Shown piece by piece: positions 24,323 to 34,625 of a DNA stretch of 64,000 nucleotides. A program made the position numbers and the translations under genes. Within the stretch, counting starts at the first letter, position 1. Every line of letters begins with the position of its first letter. This stretch comes from Rubellimicrobium sp. CFH 75288 (GTDB lineage Bacteria > Pseudomonadota > Alphaproteobacteria > Rhodobacterales > Rhodobacteraceae), in NCBI RefSeq assembly GCF_009904055.1, contig NZ_WYDP01000003.1, positions 310,001 through 374,000 of the forward strand. Direction: 5' to 3'. The notes under the pieces are model-generated. The model was not told where the DNA came from and ran no database searches. It saw nothing but the letters and a program-made list of their open reading frames with translations.

Positions 24323-25348
24323 TCAGCGCAGAAGCTGGGTCCAGATCTGCGAATAGAGGTCCGTGACCTCGGCCGGGCAGGTCGGCAGGAACACCCCATT
24401 GGGGAGATGTTCGGCCGGGACGACGATCTCGGGCGCGTCGCGCATCACCTCGTCCATGAACTCCTCGGACCCCTCGATCCCGTTGGCGTAGCGGGCATAG
24501 TTGGAGATGAGGGCGGCATTCTCGGGCTCCATGATGAAGTTGAGGAACTCGTAGGCCTCGTCCACGTTGCGCGCGTCCGACAGCAGCGCCACGGAATCCA
24601 TCCAGACCACATAGCCCTCGACCGGGTAGCCGTAGCGCACGGGCGGGTTGTTGAGGCGGGCGCGCATGGCCGGGCCGTTCCAGGTCAGCGCGGCCATGAT
24701 GTCGTTGGCCGACAGCTTGGCCTCGGAATCGTAGTCCATCGAGAGCCAGTGCGGCTTGGCCGCCAGAAGCATGTCGCGCACCTGGCGGAGGATCTCGCGG
24801 TCGCCGGTGCAGGGCTCTCCGCCGACATTCAGGATCGCGAGCGAGATGACGTCCGTCATCTCGGGGACCACGTTGATGCGGCCGCGCAGCTCCTCGGGCG
24901 GGTCGAACACGATGTCGGAGGTGTTGATGTCGCCGTCATAGACGGACGTGTTCACGGCGATCCCGGTCGTGCCCCATTGCCAGGGGATCGTGTGGGCCCG
25001 GCCAGGGTCCCAGGCCACGTCCACCCATTCGTCGGCGATGTTGCCGAGATTGGGCAGGCGAGAATGGTCGAGCGGCTGGATCAGGCCGAGCTCGACCCAG
25101 ATGGGGACGTAGTTGGCGGACGGCACCACGAGGTCGAAGCCGTGCCCGCCCGCGCGCACCTTGGCGAGTGCCGTGTCGTTGCTGTCGTAGTCGGTGATGG
25201 TGACGTCGATGCCCGTCTCGGCCTCGAACTTGGCGATGAGCTCGGGCGAGGTGTAGTCGCCCCAATTGTAGAGCTGGAGTTGCCGGGACTGGGCCGCGGC
25301 GCCCGTGGCGAGTGCGAGAAGCGCGGCGGTGGCGAGAAGGCGTGGCAT
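24323..25348 (-). CDS. potF: spermidine/putrescine-type ABC transporter, substrate-binding protein
   Basis: A 341-residue secreted binding protein with a signal peptide (MPRLLATAALLALATGAAAQ). The mature start LQLYNWGDYTSPELIAKFE is the PotD/PotF hallmark, followed by DYDSNDTALAKVRAGG, DLVVPSANYV, IPWQWGTTGIAVN and an aromatic-rich ligand region. It should bind putrescine or spermidine in the periplasm. It is the last gene of the operon (ATPase, two permeases, binding protein) and close to aphA-aguB on the other side of the insertion element. Putrescine (PotF) versus spermidine (PotD) cannot be decided here. Confidence 0.88.
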   Translation of the reverse strand: MPRLLATAALLALATGAAAQSRQLQLYNWGDYTSPELIAKFEAETGIDVTITDYDSNDTALAKVRAGGHGFDLVVPSANYVPIWVELGLIQPLDHSRLPNLGNIADEWVDVAWDPGRAHTIPWQWGTTGIAVNTSVYDGDINTSDIVFDPPEELRGRINVVPEMTDVISLAILNVGGEPCTGDREILRQVRDMLLAAKPHWLSMDYDSEAKLSANDIMAALTWNGPAMRARLNNPPVRYGYPVEGYVVWMDSVALLSDARNVDEAYEFLNFIMEPENAALISNYARYANGIEGSEEFMDEVMRDAPEIVVPAEHLPNGVFLPTCPAEVTDLYSQIWTQLLR

Positions 25349-25374
25349 GGCGGGTTCTCCCTGTTGGTGGGCCG

Positions 25375-26244
25375 TCAGCGATGCGTGGGCGGCCGGCGGC
25401 GGGTGACGAGAAAGAAGGCTGTGAGGGGCACGAGCGTGAGCGCGAGGATGGCCGTGGAGATGGCGTTGACCTCGGGCGTGAGGGTGCGGCGGAACTGGCC
25501 CAGCATCCAGGTGGGCAGCGTGTCCTGGCCCGCGGACTTGACGAATTCGGTGATGATGACGTCGTCGAGCGAGATGACGAAGGCGAGCATCATCCCGGCC
25601 GCGATGCCGGGCGCGAGAAGGGGCAGGGTGACGCGCCGGAACGCCTGCCACGGCGAGGCGTAGAGGTCGGCGGCGGCCGTCTCGAGCGTGCGGTCCATCG
25701 TCTCGAGCCGGGCGCGGATGGGCAGATAGGCGAAGGGGATGCAGAAGGCCGTATGGGCGAGCATCAGGTAGCCCAGCCCCTGATAGCCCGTCCAGGCGCG
25801 CACCTGGCCGAACACGATCAGCAGCGCGACGCCCGTGACGATCTCGGGCACCATGAGGGGCAGGTTGATCGTCCCCCAGATCGCCATGCGACCCCGGAAG
25901 CGGCCCTGACGGGTGGTGCCGATGGCGGCCAGCGTGGCGAGCGCCGTGGAGGCGAGCGCGGCCACGGTGGCGATGACGAGCGAGCGGACCGCCGCGTCCT
26001 GAACGGCGCGGTTGTTCCAGGCGGCCTCGTACCAGCGCAGCGAGAAGCCGCCCCAGTTCACGATCGAGTTGGAGGCGTTGAAGGAATAGACGATCAGCGC
26101 CGCGATGGGGAGGTAAAGGAGCAGGAACACCGCGACCGCGACCGCGGTGAAGCCCGGAAGGCCCGTGGCCGAGAAGGGCCGCACGCGGCGCCCCGGCCGG
26201 GCGGCGGCCGCCATGGCGGGGCGGGAGAGGGCGGCCTCACTCAT
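25375..26244 (-). CDS. potI: polyamine-type ABC transporter, permease (PotI/PotC)
   Basis: A 289-residue membrane protein with about six helices, starting after a basic N-terminus (RPGRRVRPF). It has the inner-membrane EAA loop ETAAADLYASPWQAFRRVTLPLLAPGI (about 195-220) that contacts the ATPase, and FNASNSIVNWGGFSLRWYEAAWNN near the first periplasmic segment, typical of PotC/PotI. It overlaps the other permease by 8 bp and the binding protein follows after 26 bp. Confidence 0.9.
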   Translation of the reverse strand: MSEAALSRPAMAAAARPGRRVRPFSATGLPGFTAVAVAVFLLLYLPIAALIVYSFNASNSIVNWGGFSLRWYEAAWNNRAVQDAAVRSLVIATVAALASTALATLAAIGTTRQGRFRGRMAIWGTINLPLMVPEIVTGVALLIVFGQVRAWTGYQGLGYLMLAHTAFCIPFAYLPIRARLETMDRTLETAAADLYASPWQAFRRVTLPLLAPGIAAGMMLAFVISLDDVIITEFVKSAGQDTLPTWMLGQFRRTLTPEVNAISTAILALTLVPLTAFFLVTRRRPPTHR

Positions 26245-27157
26245 CGCGGGCCCTCGCCGGCTGGGTGACGCGGAGATAGAGAAGGAGCGCCCCCATCACG
26301 ACCACGAGCAGCGTGACGGCGAGCGCGGCCCCCAGCGGCCAGTTGCGGCCCTGGCCGAACTGCAGCTCGATGAAGTTGCCGATCATCATGTTGGTGCCCC
26401 CCCCCAGCACGCGCGGCGTGACATAGGCGCCGAGCGAGGGGATGAAGACGAGGATGCAGCCCGCGACGATCCCCGGCCGGATCAGCGGCAGCACCACGCG
26501 GCGCAGGACGCGCCAGCGCGAGGCGTAGAGGTCGTAGCCCGCCTCGAGCAGGCGCATGTCGAAGCGGTCGATGGCGGCATAGAGCGGCAGGACCATGAGC
26601 GGCAGGTACACATAGGCCATGCCGATCAGGGTGGCCCAGTCGGTGAACAGGATCTGGATGGGCCGCTCGATCAGGCCGAGGCGGAGCAGGAGCGAGTTCA
26701 GGATGCCCTCGTTGCGGATCACCTCCATGACCGCGAAGGTGCGGATGAGCAGGTTGGTCCAGAACGGGATGGTGATGAGGAAGAGCCAGAGCGCGCGCGT
26801 GCGCTCGGGGCGGGTGGCGATGAACCAGGCGGTGGGCAGGCCGAGGACGAAGGTGATCGCCGTGGTGGCGAGCGAGAGCCAGACGGAGCGCCACAGGATC
26901 GCCAGATGCGCGGTGTTGAGGGAGATCGTGTCGTCGAAGATGTCGCGCTGGAACAGCACGCGGAACCAGCCTTCGCCGCTGAGGGGGAGCTGGACCCCGC
27001 CATATTCGCCCCGTGTGAGGACCGAATAGGCGAACACGATCAGCAGGGGCCCCGCCGCGCCTACCAGCAGGACGAGAAGGGCCGGTGCCGACAGAAGCCA
27101 TCCCGTGCGGGCGCGCCGTGCCGCCCGCGCCTGCTCGGCCAGGCCGGCGGCGCTCAT
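26237..27157 (-). CDS. potH: polyamine-type ABC transporter, permease (PotH/PotB)
   Basis: A 306-residue membrane protein of the PotB/PotH group, with about six helices. The EAA loop is [26 protein letters not shown] (about 210-235); other features are [23 protein letters not shown] and [25 protein letters not shown] near the C-terminus. It overlaps the ATPase gene by 4 bp (27154-27157) and the second permease by 8 bp, so subunit synthesis is coupled. Confidence 0.9.
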   Translation of the reverse strand: MSAAGLAEQARAARRARTGWLLSAPALLVLLVGAAGPLLIVFAYSVLTRGEYGGVQLPLSGEGWFRVLFQRDIFDDTISLNTAHLAILWRSVWLSLATTAITFVLGLPTAWFIATRPERTRALWLFLITIPFWTNLLIRTFAVMEVIRNEGILNSLLLRLGLIERPIQILFTDWATLIGMAYVYLPLMVLPLYAAIDRFDMRLLEAGYDLYASRWRVLRRVVLPLIRPGIVAGCILVFIPSLGAYVTPRVLGGGTNMMIGNFIELQFGQGRNWPLGAALAVTLLVVVMGALLLYLRVTQPARARDE

Positions 27158-28221
27158 TCGGCGAGCACCTGCACCGCGCCGCGGACCGGCGCGAGCCCGA
27201 CCTCCGTGCCCGGCGCCGGCACGGATTCGCCGCCGGGGACGGAGGGGATGCGGGCGACCATCTCGGTCCCGTCGGCCAGACGCAGGCGCAGCCGGCTGTC
27301 CGTGCCGAGATAGGTCGCCCCCGTCACCGTCGCGCGCAGCGCCCCGTCCTCCCATGGAGGGGCGAGGCGGAGCTGCTCGGGCCGGACGGCCAGCGTCACG
27401 GGACCGGAACAGGCGGCAGGAAGGGCGAGCGTCTCGCCCGTGGGCAGGCGCGCCACGGCTCCCTCGGCCATGCCAGAGAGCACGTTGGTCTCGCCGATGA
27501 AGTCCGCGACGAAGCGCGTGGCGGGACGGTCGTAGATGTCGCGCGGCGAGCCGACCTGGAGGAGCCGGCCGCCGGACATGACCCCGATCCGGTCGGACAT
27601 GGCCAGCGCCTCCTCCTGGTCGTGGGTCACGAAGACGAAGGTGATCCCCGTCTCGTGCTGGAGTCGCTTGAGTTCGGCCTGCATCTCCTTGCGCAGCTTG
27701 AGGTCGAGGGCGGAGAGCGGCTCGTCGAGCAGGAGGACCTCGGGGGCCGGGGCGAGCGCGCGGGCGAGCGCCACGCGCTGCTGCTGGCCGCCCGAGAGCG
27801 CGTCGGGGCGGCGGTCGGCCATGGCGTCGAGCTGGACGAGGGCAAGCATCCGGTCGGTGGTATCGCGGATCTCGGCCCGCGGGCGGCCCAGCATCTCGAG
27901 GCCGAAGGAGACATTCTCGCGCACCGTCAGGTGGGGAAAGAGGGCGTAGCTCTGGAACACGGTGTTCACGCGCCGCCGGTTGGGCGGCTCGGCCGTGATG
28001 TCGCGGCCGCCCAGCAGGATGGCGCCGTCCGTGGGCGTCTCGAAGCCCGCGATGCAGCGCAGGAGCGTGGTCTTGCCGCAGCCGGACGGGCCCAGGAGGG
28101 TGAAGAACTCGCCCGCCGCCACGGCGACGGACACCTCGTCCAGGGCTCGCACCGCGGCGTTGCCCTGGCCGAACAGCTTGACGACGGATCGCGCCTCGAC
28201 GGCCGGAACGGGGCTGCTCAT
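27154..28221 (-). CDS. potA: polyamine-type ABC transporter, ATP-binding protein
   Basis: A 355-residue ATPase. Walker [10 protein letters not shown] (about 44-52), Q-loop [13 protein letters not shown], signature [15 protein letters not shown], Walker [13 protein letters not shown] and switch His FVTHDQEEA are followed by a C-terminal TOBE-type regulatory domain (about 245-355). This is the PotA/PotG layout. ATG 28221 overlaps the amidase stop in ATGA (28218-28221). Substrate is inferred from the partner binding protein. Confidence 0.92.
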   Translation of the reverse strand: MSSPVPAVEARSVVKLFGQGNAAVRALDEVSVAVAAGEFFTLLGPSGCGKTTLLRCIAGFETPTDGAILLGGRDITAEPPNRRRVNTVFQSYALFPHLTVRENVSFGLEMLGRPRAEIRDTTDRMLALVQLDAMADRRPDALSGGQQQRVALARALAPAPEVLLLDEPLSALDLKLRKEMQAELKRLQHETGITFVFVTHDQEEALAMSDRIGVMSGGRLLQVGSPRDIYDRPATRFVADFIGETNVLSGMAEGAVARLPTGETLALPAACSGPVTLAVRPEQLRLAPPWEDGALRATVTGATYLGTDSRLRLRLADGTEMVARIPSVPGGESVPAPGTEVGLAPVRGAVQVLAE

Positions 28222-29675
28222 GGCGCCGATGCTGCCCCGGAGCAGGCCCCGCTGTCCAGCGGGGGCGGGCGCCGTGTCCACCACGGTCGCGCGAGTTCCA
28301 TCTCGCGGCAGAGGGCGAGAAGGGTCTCGTCCTCGCCGAAGGGGGCGGCGAGCTGGACGCCGATCGGCAGGCCCTCGGCCGACCAGAAGAGCGGCACCGA
28401 GGCGGCGGGCTGGCCCGAGGCGTTGAAGGCGGTGCAGAAGGGCGAATAGGGCCAGACCCCTTCCGGCCCCAGCCGGTAGGCGACGTAATCCTCCGTGTCG
28501 TGGGCAAAGCGGCCGATCCGCGCGGGCGGTTCGGCCATCACGGGCGACAGCAGGATGTCGATGCCCGAAAAGGCGGCGGCCATGCGGCGTCCGTAGGCGT
28601 GGATCGTGCCGAGGGCGGCGAGGTAATCCTCGGCCGAGAGGGTGGCGGCATGGGCCAGCGCGCCGCGCGTGACCCCCTCGACCCAGTCCGCGGGGTCGCG
28701 CCCGCGCAGTTCTCGCCGCACCGACAGCGCCGTTCCGGCCGCCACGATGTCCACCCAGGCGCGGATCATGGCGGCGTGGTCGGCGTCCGGGCGGAAGGGC
28801 TCCACCCGGTGGCCCAGATCCTCCAGCAGGCGCGCGGCGTCGCGGGCCGCCTCGGCGCAGTCGGGATGGACCGGGCCGCCCTCGAAGGTGGTCTCGCACA
28901 GGCCCACGCGCAGGCGGGGGGGTGGGCGGGAGATCGCGTCCATGTGGCTGCGGCGGAGCGGCGGCGCGTGATAGGGGGCGCCGAGATCCGCCCCGTGGCA
29001 GGCGTCGAGCAGCGCGGCCGTGTCGCGCACCGAGCGCGTGAGAAAGCCGTCCGTGGCCATGCCGCCCCAGCCCTCGCCCGCATAGGGGCCGTCGGGCAGG
29101 CGCGCGCGCGTGGGCTTGAGCCCGAACAGCCCGCAATTGGAGGCGGGAATGCGCACGGAGCCGCCCCCGTCCGAGCCGTGCGCCGCCGGCACGATCCCGG
29201 CCGCGACCGCCGCGCCCGCGCCCCCCGACGAGCCGCCGGGCGTGCGCGAGAGGTCCCAGGGGTTGCGGGTGGGGCCGCCATAGACCGCCGCCTCGGTCGC
29301 GGGGCCGATGCCGCCCTCGGGCGCGGTGGTGCGGCCGAAGATCACGAGCCCCGCCGCGCGCAGCCGGGCGACGATGGACGAATCCTCCGGGTCGGACTGG
29401 TCGGCGAAGAGGCGCGAGCCGGAATGGGAGGGAAATCCCACCGCCTCGGCGCCGAGATCCTTGAGCAGGAAGGGCACGCCGCGGAAGGGCCCCCGCGGCA
29501 GTCCCGAGCGGATGGCGCGGCGGGCCTCCTCCTCCTGGATCAGGACCACGGCGTTGATATGGGAGTTGAGCCTGCGGGTGCGCGCGAGCGCCTCGTCCAG
29601 AAGCTCGTCGGGGCTCGCCTCGCCGGAGGCGACAAGGGCGGCGAGGCCCAGCGCGTCGTGGTCGTCGTAGGTCAT
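28218..29675 (-). CDS. amidase (amidase-signature family)
   Basis: A 485-residue amidase with the Ser-cisSer-Lys triad: Lys in [14 protein letters not shown] (about residue 80), the glycine-serine signature [17 protein letters not shown] (about 150-167) and the nucleophile region [16 protein letters not shown] (about 170-185). It hydrolyses amide bonds; the substrate is unknown. It is the first gene of the polyamine importer operon, overlapping potA by 4 bp, so an amide derived from or related to an imported amine is a reasonable guess. No signal peptide, so cytoplasmic. Confidence 0.9.
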   Translation of the reverse strand: MTYDDHDALGLAALVASGEASPDELLDEALARTRRLNSHINAVVLIQEEEARRAIRSGLPRGPFRGVPFLLKDLGAEAVGFPSHSGSRLFADQSDPEDSSIVARLRAAGLVIFGRTTAPEGGIGPATEAAVYGGPTRNPWDLSRTPGGSSGGAGAAVAAGIVPAAHGSDGGGSVRIPASNCGLFGLKPTRARLPDGPYAGEGWGGMATDGFLTRSVRDTAALLDACHGADLGAPYHAPPLRRSHMDAISRPPPRLRVGLCETTFEGGPVHPDCAEAARDAARLLEDLGHRVEPFRPDADHAAMIRAWVDIVAAGTALSVRRELRGRDPADWVEGVTRGALAHAATLSAEDYLAALGTIHAYGRRMAAAFSGIDILLSPVMAEPPARIGRFAHDTEDYVAYRLGPEGVWPYSPFCTAFNASGQPAASVPLFWSAEGLPIGVQLAAPFGEDETLLALCREMELARPWWTRRPPPLDSGACSGAASAP

Positions 29676-29791
29676 CGGTGGTCTCCCTGCGGCGCGGAGG
29701 CTAGGCGGGCGCGGCGGCGGAGGGAAGGGGGCCGCTTGCGCCCGGCCGTGCGGGGGCGTAGCGGGGGCGGGAGAGCGGAAGGACCGGCGGG

Positions 29792-31006
29792 ATGACGGCG
29801 ACGGCGCAGGGCGGCCCCGTGGCGGGGCCGGGGACGGCTACGGCCTGGACGGTGCTGGGCGGCGTGTCGCTGTGCCATTTCATCAACGACACGATGCAGT
29901 CGATCCTGTCGGCGGTCTATCCGATCCTGCAGGCCGAGTTCGCGCTGGCCTACTGGCAGATCGGGCTTCTGACCTTCGCCTTCATGGCGACGGCCTCGGT
30001 CCTGCAGCCGGTCGTGGGGGCGGTGACGGACCGCCGGCCGATGCCGATGCTGCTGCCCCTGGGAATGGCGTCCACGCTGGTGGGGGTGGGGCTGCTCGCC
30101 GGGGCGCCGGTCTACGGACTGCTGCTGGTGGGGGCGGTCGCTGTCGGGCTCGGCTCGGCGGTGTTCCACCCCGAGGCGGGGCGGGTGGCGCGCGCGGCCT
30201 CGGGCGGGCGGTTCGGGACGGCGCAGAGCGTCTTTCAGGTGGGGGGCAATGCGGGGCACGCGGCGGGGCCGCTGATGGCGGCCTTTGTGGTGGCGCCCTG
30301 GGGGCGGGGCAGCGCGGGGTGGTTCACCCTGCTGGCGGCGCTGGGAATCTGGGTGCTGTGGCGCGTGGCGCGCTGGCATCAGGCGCAAAGGCGGGCCGAG
30401 GCCGCCCGCCCGCGCCCCGCAAGGCCCGGGCCCACCCTGTCGCGGGGCCGCGTCGCGGGCGCGCTGGTCGTGCTGGCGGTGCTGGTCTTCACCAAAAACG
30501 CCTACACGGCGGCGATGGGCAGCTTCTGGACCTTCTACACGATCGAGCGTTTCGGGCTGTCGGCGCAGGGCTCGCAGATCATGCTGTTCCTGTTCATGGG
30601 GGGCATGGCGCTGGGCGTGCTGGGGGGCGGCGTGGTGGGCGACCGGATCGGGCCTTTGACGGTGATCTGGGTGTCGATCCTGGGCGTGCTGCCCTTCTCG
30701 CTGCTCCTGCCGCATGCGGGGCTCGTCGGCTCGGCCGTGCTCAGCGTGGTGATCGGGGTGGTGATCGCCTCGGCCTTTCCGGCGATCGTGGTGTTCGCGC
30801 AGGAGCTGGTGCCGGGCCGGGTAGGATTTATCAACGGCGTGTTCTTCGGCCTGGCCTTCGGCATGGGGGGCATCGCCGCGGCGGTGCTGGGGCTGGTCGC
30901 GGACGCGCGCGGGCTCGAATGGGTGTTCGGCTGGGTGGCGTGGCTGCCGGCGCTGGGCCTCTTGACGATCCTGCTGCCGCGGGGTGTCGTGGGCGCGCGG
31001 GGCTGA
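29792..31006 (+). CDS. MFS exporter, fosmidomycin-resistance (Fsr) type
   Basis: A 404-residue major facilitator protein with about twelve helices. The first helix carries [20 protein letters not shown], which is characteristic of the Fsr subfamily. Further features are [37 protein letters not shown] and [13 protein letters not shown]. Family members export fosmidomycin and probably other small compounds. It stands alone on the plus strand, 14 bp before rfbB; with that spacing it could share a transcript with the rfb genes. The start lies 116 bp from the divergent amidase. Confidence 0.85.
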   Translation: MTATAQGGPVAGPGTATAWTVLGGVSLCHFINDTMQSILSAVYPILQAEFALAYWQIGLLTFAFMATASVLQPVVGAVTDRRPMPMLLPLGMASTLVGVGLLAGAPVYGLLLVGAVAVGLGSAVFHPEAGRVARAASGGRFGTAQSVFQVGGNAGHAAGPLMAAFVVAPWGRGSAGWFTLLAALGIWVLWRVARWHQAQRRAEAARPRPARPGPTLSRGRVAGALVVLAVLVFTKNAYTAAMGSFWTFYTIERFGLSAQGSQIMLFLFMGGMALGVLGGGVVGDRIGPLTVIWVSILGVLPFSLLLPHAGLVGSAVLSVVIGVVIASAFPAIVVFAQELVPGRVGFINGVFFGLAFGMGGIAAAVLGLVADARGLEWVFGWVAWLPALGLLTILLPRGVVGARG

Positions 31007-31019
31007 CGGGGACGGCGGG

Positions 31020-32060
31020 ATGCGGCTGCTGGTGACGGGCGGGGCCGGCTTCATCGGCTCGGCCGTGGTGCGGCGCGCGGTGCGGGCGGGGCACCGGGTC
31101 GTCAACCTGGACGCGCTGACCTATGCCGCCAACCCCGAGAACGTGGCCGAGGTGGCGGACAGCCCGCTCTATGCCTTCGAGCAGGCCGACATCCGCGACC
31201 GCGACGCGCTGGAGCGGGTGTTCCGCGAGCACCGGCCCGAGGGAGTGATGCACCTCGCGGCCGAGAGCCATGTGGACCGGTCGATCGACGGGCCCCGCGC
31301 CTTTGTCGAGACCAACGTCGTGGGGACCTTCAACCTGCTCGAGGCGGCGCGGGCGCACTGGCTGCGCGAGGGGCAGCCCGGGGGGTTCCGGTTCCTCCAT
31401 GTCTCGACCGACGAGGTGTTCGGCTCGCTGGGGCCGGAGGGGCGGTTCGACGAGGGGACGCGCTACGACCCGCGCAGCCCCTATTCGGCGTCCAAGGCGG
31501 GGTCCGACCACCTGGTGCGCGCCTGGGGCGAGACCTTCGGGCTGCCGGTGCTGGTCACCAACTGCTCGAACAATTACGGACCGTTCCACTTTCCCGAGAA
31601 GCTGGTGCCGGTGACGATCCTGGCCGCGCTCCACGGGCGGGAGATCCCGGTCTACGGGCGGGGCGAGAACGTCCGCGACTGGCTGTTCGTGGAGGACCAT
31701 GCCGCGGCGCTGCTTCTTGTCATGGAACGGGGGGTTGCGGGGCGGACCTACTGCATCGGCGGAGAAGCGGAGGCGCGCAACATCGACCTCGTGCGGCTGA
31801 TCTGCCGGGTCATGGACGAGGAGCGGCCCGAGGGCGCCCCGCACGGGCGGCTGATCGCCTTCGTCGCGGATCGCCCGGGGCACGACCTGCGCTATGCCAT
31901 CGATCCGTCACGCATCCGGGCGGAGCTGGGCTGGCGTCCCACAGTCACGCTGGAGGAGGGCATGCGCCGCACCGTCCGCTGGTTCCTGGACAACGAGAGA
32001 TGGTGGCGGCCCCTGCTGGCGCGCGACGGCGTCGGCCGACGGCTGGGGACTGGGCAATGA
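31020..32060 (+). CDS. rfbB: dTDP-glucose 4,6-dehydratase
   Basis: A 346-residue extended short-chain dehydrogenase. It has the NAD-binding TGGAGFIGS (residues 6-14), [25 protein letters not shown], the catalytic [14 protein letters not shown] (Tyr-x3-Lys) and [17 protein letters not shown], all diagnostic of RfbB/RmlB. It makes dTDP-4-keto-6-deoxyglucose, an intermediate of rhamnose and other deoxysugars. It overlaps rfbD by 4 bp (ATGA). rfbA and rfbC, needed for dTDP-rhamnose, are not adjacent. Confidence 0.93.
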   Translation: MRLLVTGGAGFIGSAVVRRAVRAGHRVVNLDALTYAANPENVAEVADSPLYAFEQADIRDRDALERVFREHRPEGVMHLAAESHVDRSIDGPRAFVETNVVGTFNLLEAARAHWLREGQPGGFRFLHVSTDEVFGSLGPEGRFDEGTRYDPRSPYSASKAGSDHLVRAWGETFGLPVLVTNCSNNYGPFHFPEKLVPVTILAALHGREIPVYGRGENVRDWLFVEDHAAALLLVMERGVAGRTYCIGGEAEARNIDLVRLICRVMDEERPEGAPHGRLIAFVADRPGHDLRYAIDPSRIRAELGWRPTVTLEEGMRRTVRWFLDNERWWRPLLARDGVGRRLGTGQ

Positions 32061-32932
32061 GGCTTCTGCTGTTCGGCGCCACGGGGCAGGTGGGCCGCGC
32101 GGTGCGGCGTCTGGCCCCGGCCGGCACGGAGGTGGTCGCGCCCGGCCGGGACATCGCCGACCTGTCGGACCCCGACAGCTGCGCGCGCGCGGTGCGCGAC
32201 CTCGGGGCGGAGGCGATCATCAACGCGGCCGCCTGGACGGCCGTGGACCGGGCCGAGGCCGAGGAGGTGGCGGCGCGGGTGGTCAACGCCGAAGCGCCCG
32301 GCGCGATCGCCCGGGAGGCCGCGCGAAGGGGCCTGCCCGTCGTCCATATCTCGACCGATTACGTCTTTCCGGGCACGGGCGAGGTCCCCTGGCAGCCCGG
32401 CGACCGGCCGGACCCGCCCAACGCTTATGGCCGCACCAAGCTGGCGGGCGAGCAGGCGGTGGCGGAGGCCGGCGGGCCGTGGGTGGTCCTGCGCACCTCG
32501 TGGGTGTTCGGAGCGGAAGGGGCGAACTTCGTGCGCACCATGCTGCGCCTCGGCCGCGAGAGGCAGCGTGTCCGCGTGGTGGCGGACCAGATCGGCGGGC
32601 CGACCCCGGCCGATGCCGTGGCGCGGACCTGCCTCGCCCTCGCCCTGGCCCTGCGCGACGGCGCCGCAAGCGGAATCCACCACCTGTCCGGTGCGCCCGA
32701 CACCTCCTGGGCGGGGTTTGCCGAAGCGGTCTTTGCCGAGGCGGGTCTGCCGGTCGCGGTCGAGCCCATCGCGACGGCCGAGTTCCCGACCCCGGCGCGA
32801 CGACCGCTCAACTCGCGCCTCGACTGCCGCTCGCTCCGGCGGGATTTCGGGATCGAACGGCCCGACTGGCGGGCCGCTCTGCCGGCTGTCGTGACCGAGA
32901 TCCTGTCGTCCTTCCGGGAAGTTGGAGGCTGA
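32057..32932 (+). CDS. rfbD: dTDP-4-dehydrorhamnose reductase
   Basis: A 291-residue reductase of the RmlD family, the last step of dTDP-L-rhamnose synthesis. It has [10 protein letters not shown] near the N-terminus, [32 protein letters not shown] (catalytic Tyr-x3-Lys) and [10 protein letters not shown] 32057 overlaps the rfbB stop. It converges with aglA, with a 15-bp gap between the stops. Confidence 0.93.
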   Translation: MRLLLFGATGQVGRAVRRLAPAGTEVVAPGRDIADLSDPDSCARAVRDLGAEAIINAAAWTAVDRAEAEEVAARVVNAEAPGAIAREAARRGLPVVHISTDYVFPGTGEVPWQPGDRPDPPNAYGRTKLAGEQAVAEAGGPWVVLRTSWVFGAEGANFVRTMLRLGRERQRVRVVADQIGGPTPADAVARTCLALALALRDGAASGIHHLSGAPDTSWAGFAEAVFAEAGLPVAVEPIATAEFPTPARRPLNSRLDCRSLRRDFGIERPDWRAALPAVVTEILSSFREVGG

Positions 32933-32947
32933 TCCTCCCTTCGCGTC

Positions 32948-34540
32948 TCAGGTCCGGGCGATCAGGGCGCCGTTCGGCCCGAGATGCAACCGCCCGTCCA
33001 GCCATTCCGCATCCTGCGCCATCAGGATCTCGCCTCCGCCGGCCAGCGCATGAACCTGCTCCTCGGGGCCGAGGTTGAAGGCACACAGGAGGTTCTCGCC
33101 CCGCCGGAAGGCGAGAACGGGTTCGGGCAGGTCGAGAAACGCTGTCCGGCCGGCGCGCAAGGCGACCTCCTCGTGCCTGAGCGCGATCATCCGGCGGTAG
33201 GTCTCGAGGACGGAGCCGGGACCCATGGAGGAATCAGCGGCGAGGTCGGCGGCGCGGGCGCGCTGGGGCTCCTTGATCGGCAGCCACGGCGTGCCCTCGG
33301 TGAAGCCGCCCTGGGGGTGGGCGGCCTCCCAGACCATCGGGGTGCGGCAGCCGTCGCGGCCCTTGTCCTCGGGCCAGAAGGCGATGCCCTGCGGGTCGGT
33401 CAGTTCCTCGAAGGCGAGGTCGGTCTGGGGCATGCCCAGCTCCTCGCCCTGGAACAGGAACACCGAGCCCTCGAAGGACAGGAGCAGCATGGCGCAGAGG
33501 CGGGCGAAGCGGTCGTGGTCGGCCGCGTGCGCCGCCCAGCGCGTGACGTGGCGCGGCACGTCGTGGTTGGAAAAGGCCCAGGCGGGCCAGCCCTCGGGGG
33601 CGAGGCGGTGGAAATGCTCGATGCAGCGGCGGAAATGGGCGGCCCCCCAGCGGTCGTCGAGCATCTCGAAGGAATAGGCCATGTGGAGGCGGTTGGCCGA
33701 GGTGTATTCGCCCATGATCTCGATCGGGTGGTGCGATTCGCCGACCTCGCCCACGGTGGTGCGCGCGCCGAACTCGTCCATCAGGCTGCGCACGCGCTCG
33801 AGGAAGGCGAGGTTCTCGGGGCGGTTCTTCGAGAACAGGTGGTATTGCATGTCGTAGGGCTTGAAGGCCGGACGGGGCATGGAGCGCGGATCGGCCGCGT
33901 CATTCCGCAGCAGCGGGTCGTGGAAGTAGAAGTTGACCGTGTCGAAGCGGAACCCGTCCACCCCGCGCTCGAGCCAGAAGCGCAGCACGGAGAGCGCCCA
34001 GTCCTGCACCTCGGGGTTGTGGAAGTTGAGGTCCGGCTGGGCGGCGAGGAAGTTGTGGAAATAGTACTGGCGCCGGCGCGCGTCCCAGGTCCAGGCGGGC
34101 CCGCCGAAGATCGCCTGCCAGTTGTTGGGAGGCGTGCCGTCATGGTGCGGATCGGCCCAGACATACCAGTCGGCCCGGGGGTTGTCGCGCGAGGACCGGC
34201 TTTCACGGAAGAACGGATGCTCGTCCGAGGTGTGCGACAGGACCTGGTCGATCATCACCCGGAGGCCGAGGCGATGCGCCTCTGCCACCAGCGCGTCGAA
34301 ATCGGCCATGGTGCCGAAGAGCGGGTCGATGGCGCAGTGGTCCGACACGTCATAGCCCATGTCCTTCATGGGCGAGCGGAACACGGGGGAGAGCCACACG
34401 GCGTCCGCGCCGAGATCGGCGACATGGCCGAGGCGGCGGGTGATGCCGGGCAGGTCGCCCACGCCGTCGCCGTCCGAATCCTGGAACGAGCGGGGGTAGA
34501 TCTGGTAGATCACCGCACCGCGCCACCATTCGCGATCCAT
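32948..34540 (-). CDS. aglA: alpha-glucosidase (GH13, AglA type)
   Basis: A 530-residue intracellular GH13 hydrolase. It begins WWRGAVIYQIYPRSFQD; conserved regions are DQVLSHTSDEH, GFRFDTVNFYF (nucleophile Asp), TTVGEVGE (acid/base Glu) and AFSNHDVPRH (third acidic residue). This matches alpha-glucosidases that split sucrose, maltose, trehalose and other alpha-glucosides after import. No signal peptide. It is divergent from the LacI regulator gene, and the importer genes lie beyond that. An operator-like site sits 16 bp upstream of its ATG. Confidence 0.93.
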   Translation of the reverse strand: MDREWWRGAVIYQIYPRSFQDSDGDGVGDLPGITRRLGHVADLGADAVWLSPVFRSPMKDMGYDVSDHCAIDPLFGTMADFDALVAEAHRLGLRVMIDQVLSHTSDEHPFFRESRSSRDNPRADWYVWADPHHDGTPPNNWQAIFGGPAWTWDARRRQYYFHNFLAAQPDLNFHNPEVQDWALSVLRFWLERGVDGFRFDTVNFYFHDPLLRNDAADPRSMPRPAFKPYDMQYHLFSKNRPENLAFLERVRSLMDEFGARTTVGEVGESHHPIEIMGEYTSANRLHMAYSFEMLDDRWGAAHFRRCIEHFHRLAPEGWPAWAFSNHDVPRHVTRWAAHAADHDRFARLCAMLLLSFEGSVFLFQGEELGMPQTDLAFEELTDPQGIAFWPEDKGRDGCRTPMVWEAAHPQGGFTEGTPWLPIKEPQRARAADLAADSSMGPGSVLETYRRMIALRHEEVALRAGRTAFLDLPEPVLAFRRGENLLCAFNLGPEEQVHALAGGGEILMAQDAEWLDGRLHLGPNGALIART

Positions 34541-34555
34541 CGCGTTTCCCTGTTT

Positions 34556-34569
34556 CCAAAGCGCTTCGG
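34556..34569. promoter_or_regulatory. LacI-type operator in the aglA-aglR gap
   Basis: CCAAAGCGCTTCGG, a near-perfect palindrome around GCGC, lies just before aglA. Its sister site (35730-35743, one base different) is upstream of aglE. A weak minus-strand promoter, TTGCCA (34605-34600), 17 bp, CAGCAT (34582-34577), ends 8 bp before it, so binding would block aglA transcription. Confidence 0.75.
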
Positions 34570-34625
34570 TTCCCTCATGCTGGAATCCGGCGGCGGCTTT
34601 GGCAAGGCCCCGCGGGGAGGAGACC

